A stretch of 64,000 nt of DNA from contig JAQGOL010000030.1 in NCBI GenBank assembly GCA_028293625.1, positions 124,001 through 188,000 of the forward strand. Direction: 5' to 3'. The notes under the pieces are model-generated. The model saw only the letters and a program-made list of their open reading frames with translations. It was not told the origin of the DNA and ran no database searches. Made by a program: the position numbers and the translations under genes. Origin of the DNA: Chthoniobacteraceae bacterium (GTDB lineage Bacteria; Verrucomicrobiota; Verrucomicrobiia; Chthoniobacterales; Chthoniobacteraceae). Below are positions 61,321 to 64,000 of this stretch, piece by piece; within the stretch, counting starts at the first letter, position 1; the number at the start of each line of letters is the position of its first letter.

Positions 61321-63387
61321 TCACACCGTGCCCACGGTGGCGAGCAGCGGCTCAAGGCATTCCCGGGTAATGCGGCGCGAACAGGTGACCAGCAGCTTGC
61401 GGCCGGCGCGGGTCATGGACATGTAAATGCGGCGTGTGTTGTCGCGAACCAATTCCGCTCGTTCCTCCGTATCGAGTCCGATGGCCGCTTCTTTTTCCAG
61501 TAACGCATCGAGACCGCAAAGAAACACCACGGGACTTTCCAGTCCGGTCCCGGCGTTGATGGAACTGACGCGCACGCCGGGAGAATAAGCCCGCCGATCG
61601 CCCAGGTCCCGTCCGATCGGGCTGCCCACGATACGGTTTAATGTCTCAATGAAGGGAACAACCATTGCCCCATCGTTTTGCATCACCAGAAAATGCTCCG
61701 GATTCGCCCCCGCGCGCAAAGCTGATGCAATCTCATTGGCCACTCGCGAGATTTCACTTTGCAAGCTGTCGACAGCAAGCAACCGAGGCGCATCCCCCGA
61801 ATTCAAGCGCTCGATCTCCAGTGGACCCGGCAGATTGATCTCCTCTTCCTCCCCCGGAAGCCGGCTCCGATAAAAAGCCGTGGCAAATGCCAGAATTTCA
61901 CGCGTGTTGCGGTAACAGCGAAGCAACCGCGCGCTCTGCCCGCGCACATTGAGACCGCCAGCCAGCCACGATTGACGCCGCTTGAGAAAGCCTTGCGTGG
62001 GATCGGCGGCCAAAAAAAGTTGCCCGACACCGGGCTTCACACTCCGTTTAATAACGCGAAACCAAATGGGGGCAAAAAACTGTGCTTCGTCGATAAAAAC
62101 AAAATCGTAAAGCGGTGGACTTAAATGCCCGCACTCCACCTTTGCCCAAACTGCCGCCGCGGCGCCCGGCCAGTCTTCCAGACCGCGGCGGTCGAGCTCG
62201 GCCCGGTAATTTTCAAGAAGCAAAAAAACGCCGGCGCGTTGTTCATCCTGCAAGGCGCGTTTCCGGCCGAGGCGAGTCACGGCGCAATACGCTTCCCGGG
62301 TTGCCAGGCCGTGATCGCGAATCCAGTCAATTTCCTCGGTCAGAAAGTTGAGCGGCAATTTCGCCAACGCCGAATTTGCGCCAGCCAGATCGCGCAGCAG
62401 TCTCTCCCGATCGTGCAGTTTAATAATTTCCCATCGCGCTCCGCTAAACTCGCGGCACCATTGGTAAAAGGTCGACCATTGCACCGTCGAATTGGGACAG
62501 AGTCTGCGAAACCGTTCCCGCAGTTCTCCATTGAGCGGCCGGTTGTGAGTAAGCACCAGAATGCGCGCCTTTGGATAAAGCTTCGCTTGAATCATTGCCC
62601 GATAAAGCAGGATCAACGATTTGCCACTGCCGGCCACCCCGGTTACCAGGCGCAGCCGCATTTCGCGCAAAACCGTGCCGGCCTCTTCCGATAACGAAAG
62701 ATCTTCTTTGGTCAGAAACTCCTGATCAAGATCAAGAAGAAATCCAGTCAGCCGTGCGCCTACGGTCCGGTCCGGCTTTTCCCGCACTCTCGGTATGAGC
62801 GACTCGGGAATCCCAATCTCGGGGCTGAATTTTTCACGAAGCGCATTGACCATTGCCTCCGGCAGTTTCATTTGGTCAAGCCCATCGTGTTCAATCCGGC
62901 GAATCAATGGTTCGGAGCGAATCGTTTCACGCCCCCAAAATTGGACATCGTGAATTTGCCCGCGATCCCCAATTTCATCGAGCTGCGCTTGCGGAACATT
63001 GGGAAATGCGACAGCCAGGAAGATCGGCAGCCGGTCTCCTCCATACTCAAGGCCGGCTTCCGCCAACGCTTCAGCACGAAAAAACGCGAGCCGCTCGCGA
63101 TCCAAAAGTACAAAGGAGCCCGGAACAAACCCGGTCGTTTCCGGTCCGGCAAACAAATCGACCTGAAGCATGGCTTCCGCCTGCGCTTCGCTCAAATCGG
63201 AGACCGCGATCAAATGGCAGCTTTGCTCCTCCTGCATCACCATCAAAGCCGGACGCCATTGCTCTCCCAATGGAAGAGCGAGCCAGACCCGCAAATTTTC
63301 TCCGGGAATGCGCCGCAATGCATGGAGCACCTTGGCCGTTTCAGGAGAAACGTTGCCGGCAGGTTTATTCGGAAAAAGGCGGGCCAT
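61321..63387 (-). CDS. UvrD/Rep-type SF1 helicase with a degenerate NERD-like N-terminus
   Basis: A 688-residue protein. The C-half (about 240-680) has SF1 helicase motifs: Walker A GVAGSGKSLILLYRA, Walker B VFIDEAQFF, LAADPTQGF, motif IV LLRCYRNTREIL, motif V region VRVSSINAGTGLESPVVFL and motif VI MSMTRAGRKLLV. The first ~200 residues (RRIPGENLRVWLALPLG ... IFLAVAFPNVPQAQLDEIG) resemble the NERD nuclease-like module of some helicases but lack the catalytic acidic and lysine residues I would expect. The next minus-strand helicase gene ends 1 nt upstream, so the two are coupled. Role in DNA repair or RNA metabolism unknown. Confidence 0.8.
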   Translation of the reverse strand: MARLFPNKPAGNVSPETAKVLHALRRIPGENLRVWLALPLGEQWRPALMVMQEEQSCHLIAVSDLSEAQAEAMLQVDLFAGPETTGFVPGSFVLLDRERLAFFRAEALAEAGLEYGGDRLPIFLAVAFPNVPQAQLDEIGDRGQIHDVQFWGRETIRSEPLIRRIEHDGLDQMKLPEAMVNALREKFSPEIGIPESLIPRVREKPDRTVGARLTGFLLDLDQEFLTKEDLSLSEEAGTVLREMRLRLVTGVAGSGKSLILLYRAMIQAKLYPKARILVLTHNRPLNGELRERFRRLCPNSTVQWSTFYQWCREFSGARWEIIKLHDRERLLRDLAGANSALAKLPLNFLTEEIDWIRDHGLATREAYCAVTRLGRKRALQDEQRAGVFLLLENYRAELDRRGLEDWPGAAAAVWAKVECGHLSPPLYDFVFIDEAQFFAPIWFRVIKRSVKPGVGQLFLAADPTQGFLKRRQSWLAGGLNVRGQSARLLRCYRNTREILAFATAFYRSRLPGEEEEINLPGPLEIERLNSGDAPRLLAVDSLQSEISRVANEIASALRAGANPEHFLVMQNDGAMVVPFIETLNRIVGSPIGRDLGDRRAYSPGVRVSSINAGTGLESPVVFLCGLDALLEKEAAIGLDTEERAELVRDNTRRIYMSMTRAGRKLLVTCSRRITRECLEPLLATVGTV

Positions 63388-63388
63388 C

Positions 63389-64000
63389 TTAAAGGCGAAT
63401 GACGTGGCAGGCAGCCCGGAACGTCTTCCAAAGAGCGATCAAATCGAGCGCTTCAGGATCAAAACTTTCGGCCTGCGCAAGTTGTTCACTCGCCAGGACA
63501 ATGACCTTGCTGCGCGCCCGGGTGACCGCAACATTCAAACGCTGCGGCTGCAAAATAAAATCAAGGAGTCGCGTTACATAGTCAGGCTCCGAGGCCGTCA
63601 TCGAGACAATCACCAGCTCCCGCTCCTGCCCTTGCATCCGATCCACGGTATCAATCACACATTCCGAAGCGTCGTGAAGCGCGCTCCGGGTTTTTAAAAA
63701 AAGCCGGATCTGGCGCGCCTGCCGCCGGAACGGAACAACCACCGCCACTTGCCTCATTGAGAATCCGGCGTGCTGCAAATCGACAAGAAGATCGGCCACC
63801 AGGATTGCCTCATCATTTGAAAACCGTTTGGCGTTGCGATGCTCCATTTCCACAAAGACGAGTGGATTTTCCGGAGCGAAAATCTCGCCGAAACTGCGCG
63901 CCACCTGTGGCAACGCCAGCCGGCGCCCCGCGTTCTCCCGCGCAGGATGCAGTTTGCCATTGTAAAACGATTCGGCCGGCCAGCGCGCCAGCTCCGCGTT
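63389..64000 (-). CDS. SF1 DNA2/UPF1-like helicase, C-terminal part only (5' end beyond window)
   Basis: The visible 203 codons are the C-terminal motor lobe of an AAA_12/UPF1-like helicase: FYNGKLHPARENAGRRLALP, then VAVVVPFRRQARQIR, DTVDRMQGQERELVIVSMT (motif V) and LNVAVTRARSKVIVLAS (motif VI). The end (LIALWKTFRAACHVIRL) leads 1 nt into the next helicase gene on the same strand. The N-terminus lies off the right edge; its domain architecture is unknown. Confidence 0.88.
   Translation of the reverse strand, partial: NAELARWPAESFYNGKLHPARENAGRRLALPQVARSFGEIFAPENPLVFVEMEHRNAKRFSNDEAILVADLLVDLQHAGFSMRQVAVVVPFRRQARQIRLFLKTRSALHDASECVIDTVDRMQGQERELVIVSMTASEPDYVTRLLDFILQPQRLNVAVTRARSKVIVLASEQLAQAESFDPEALDLIALWKTFRAACHVIRL

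Overview
The window reads as a GC-rich chromosome segment from a member of the Verrucomicrobiota, probably near the Chthoniobacterales/Spartobacteria. That placement is inferred from gene content: a large PVC-type NPCBM/propeller/HEAT/cytochrome c dehydrogenase beside DUF1080 and ThuA-like proteins, a PEP-CTERM autotransporter-repeat relic, a collagen-like surface protein and OpcA next to Zwf. No rRNA, tRNA, CRISPR array, transposase or prophage was recognised. Most of the window is core metabolism and translation genes; accessory or decaying material is concentrated at about 18.5-28 kb and 31-37 kb.

Layout. 0-3.6 kb (minus): dcw cluster mraZ-rsmH-ftsL-ftsI, with ftsI cut by the left edge and a five-repeat MraZ operator over its promoter. 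3.8-6.0 kb (minus): an ABC exporter and a GGQ release-factor-like protein. 6.0-9.1 kb (plus): nagB, nagA and an AlkC-like alkylation repair protein. 9.2-14.7 kb (plus): hom-thrC-TPR protein-lysC, the threonine branch, whose TPR member carries a C-terminal domain resembling the Hsp70 substrate-binding beta domain. 14.7-20 kb: phospholipase D-like lipoprotein, DUF5329 protein, cysI, an SDR and an orphan ORF. 20-28 kb: soluble hybrid histidine kinase, a repeat-containing secreted protein, an NlpC/P60-like protein, a collagen-like protein and a DUF5335 protein. 28.3-31.2 kb (plus): trpD, dapF and an EamA transporter. 31.3-32.9 kb: autotransporter pseudogene. 33-36.2 kb (minus): prs-rplY-pth-rpsF-ssb.

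36.5-44.3 kb (plus): a dead and a live copy of a small outer-membrane barrel, then a TIM-barrel epimerase, a DUF1080 protein, a ThuA-like protein and the PVC dehydrogenase; together they look like a periplasmic sugar/glycoside oxidation module. 44.4-48 kb (minus): an orphan pseudopilin, an M50-like membrane protease, then HPr-kdsD-efp. 48-56 kb (plus): GT4 glycosyltransferase, coaD, a YceD-like gene with rpmF, plsX-fabH, a membrane protein, and zwf-opcA. 56-60.1 kb (minus): rpmH-rnpA-yidD-yidC-khpB-rpoZ-smpB. The window ends with an FAD-dependent reductase (plus) and two adjacent SF1 helicase-type genes (minus), the last cut by the right edge.

The observations I rate highest are the TPR/Hsp70-like fusion in the threonine operon, the rnpA gene with no usable ATG/GTG/TTG start downstream of its apparent promoter, the EF-P with Asn at the position normally modified, the MraZ operator with exact 10-nt phasing, the 3-keto-sugar-like cluster, and two distinct decaying surface-protein loci.
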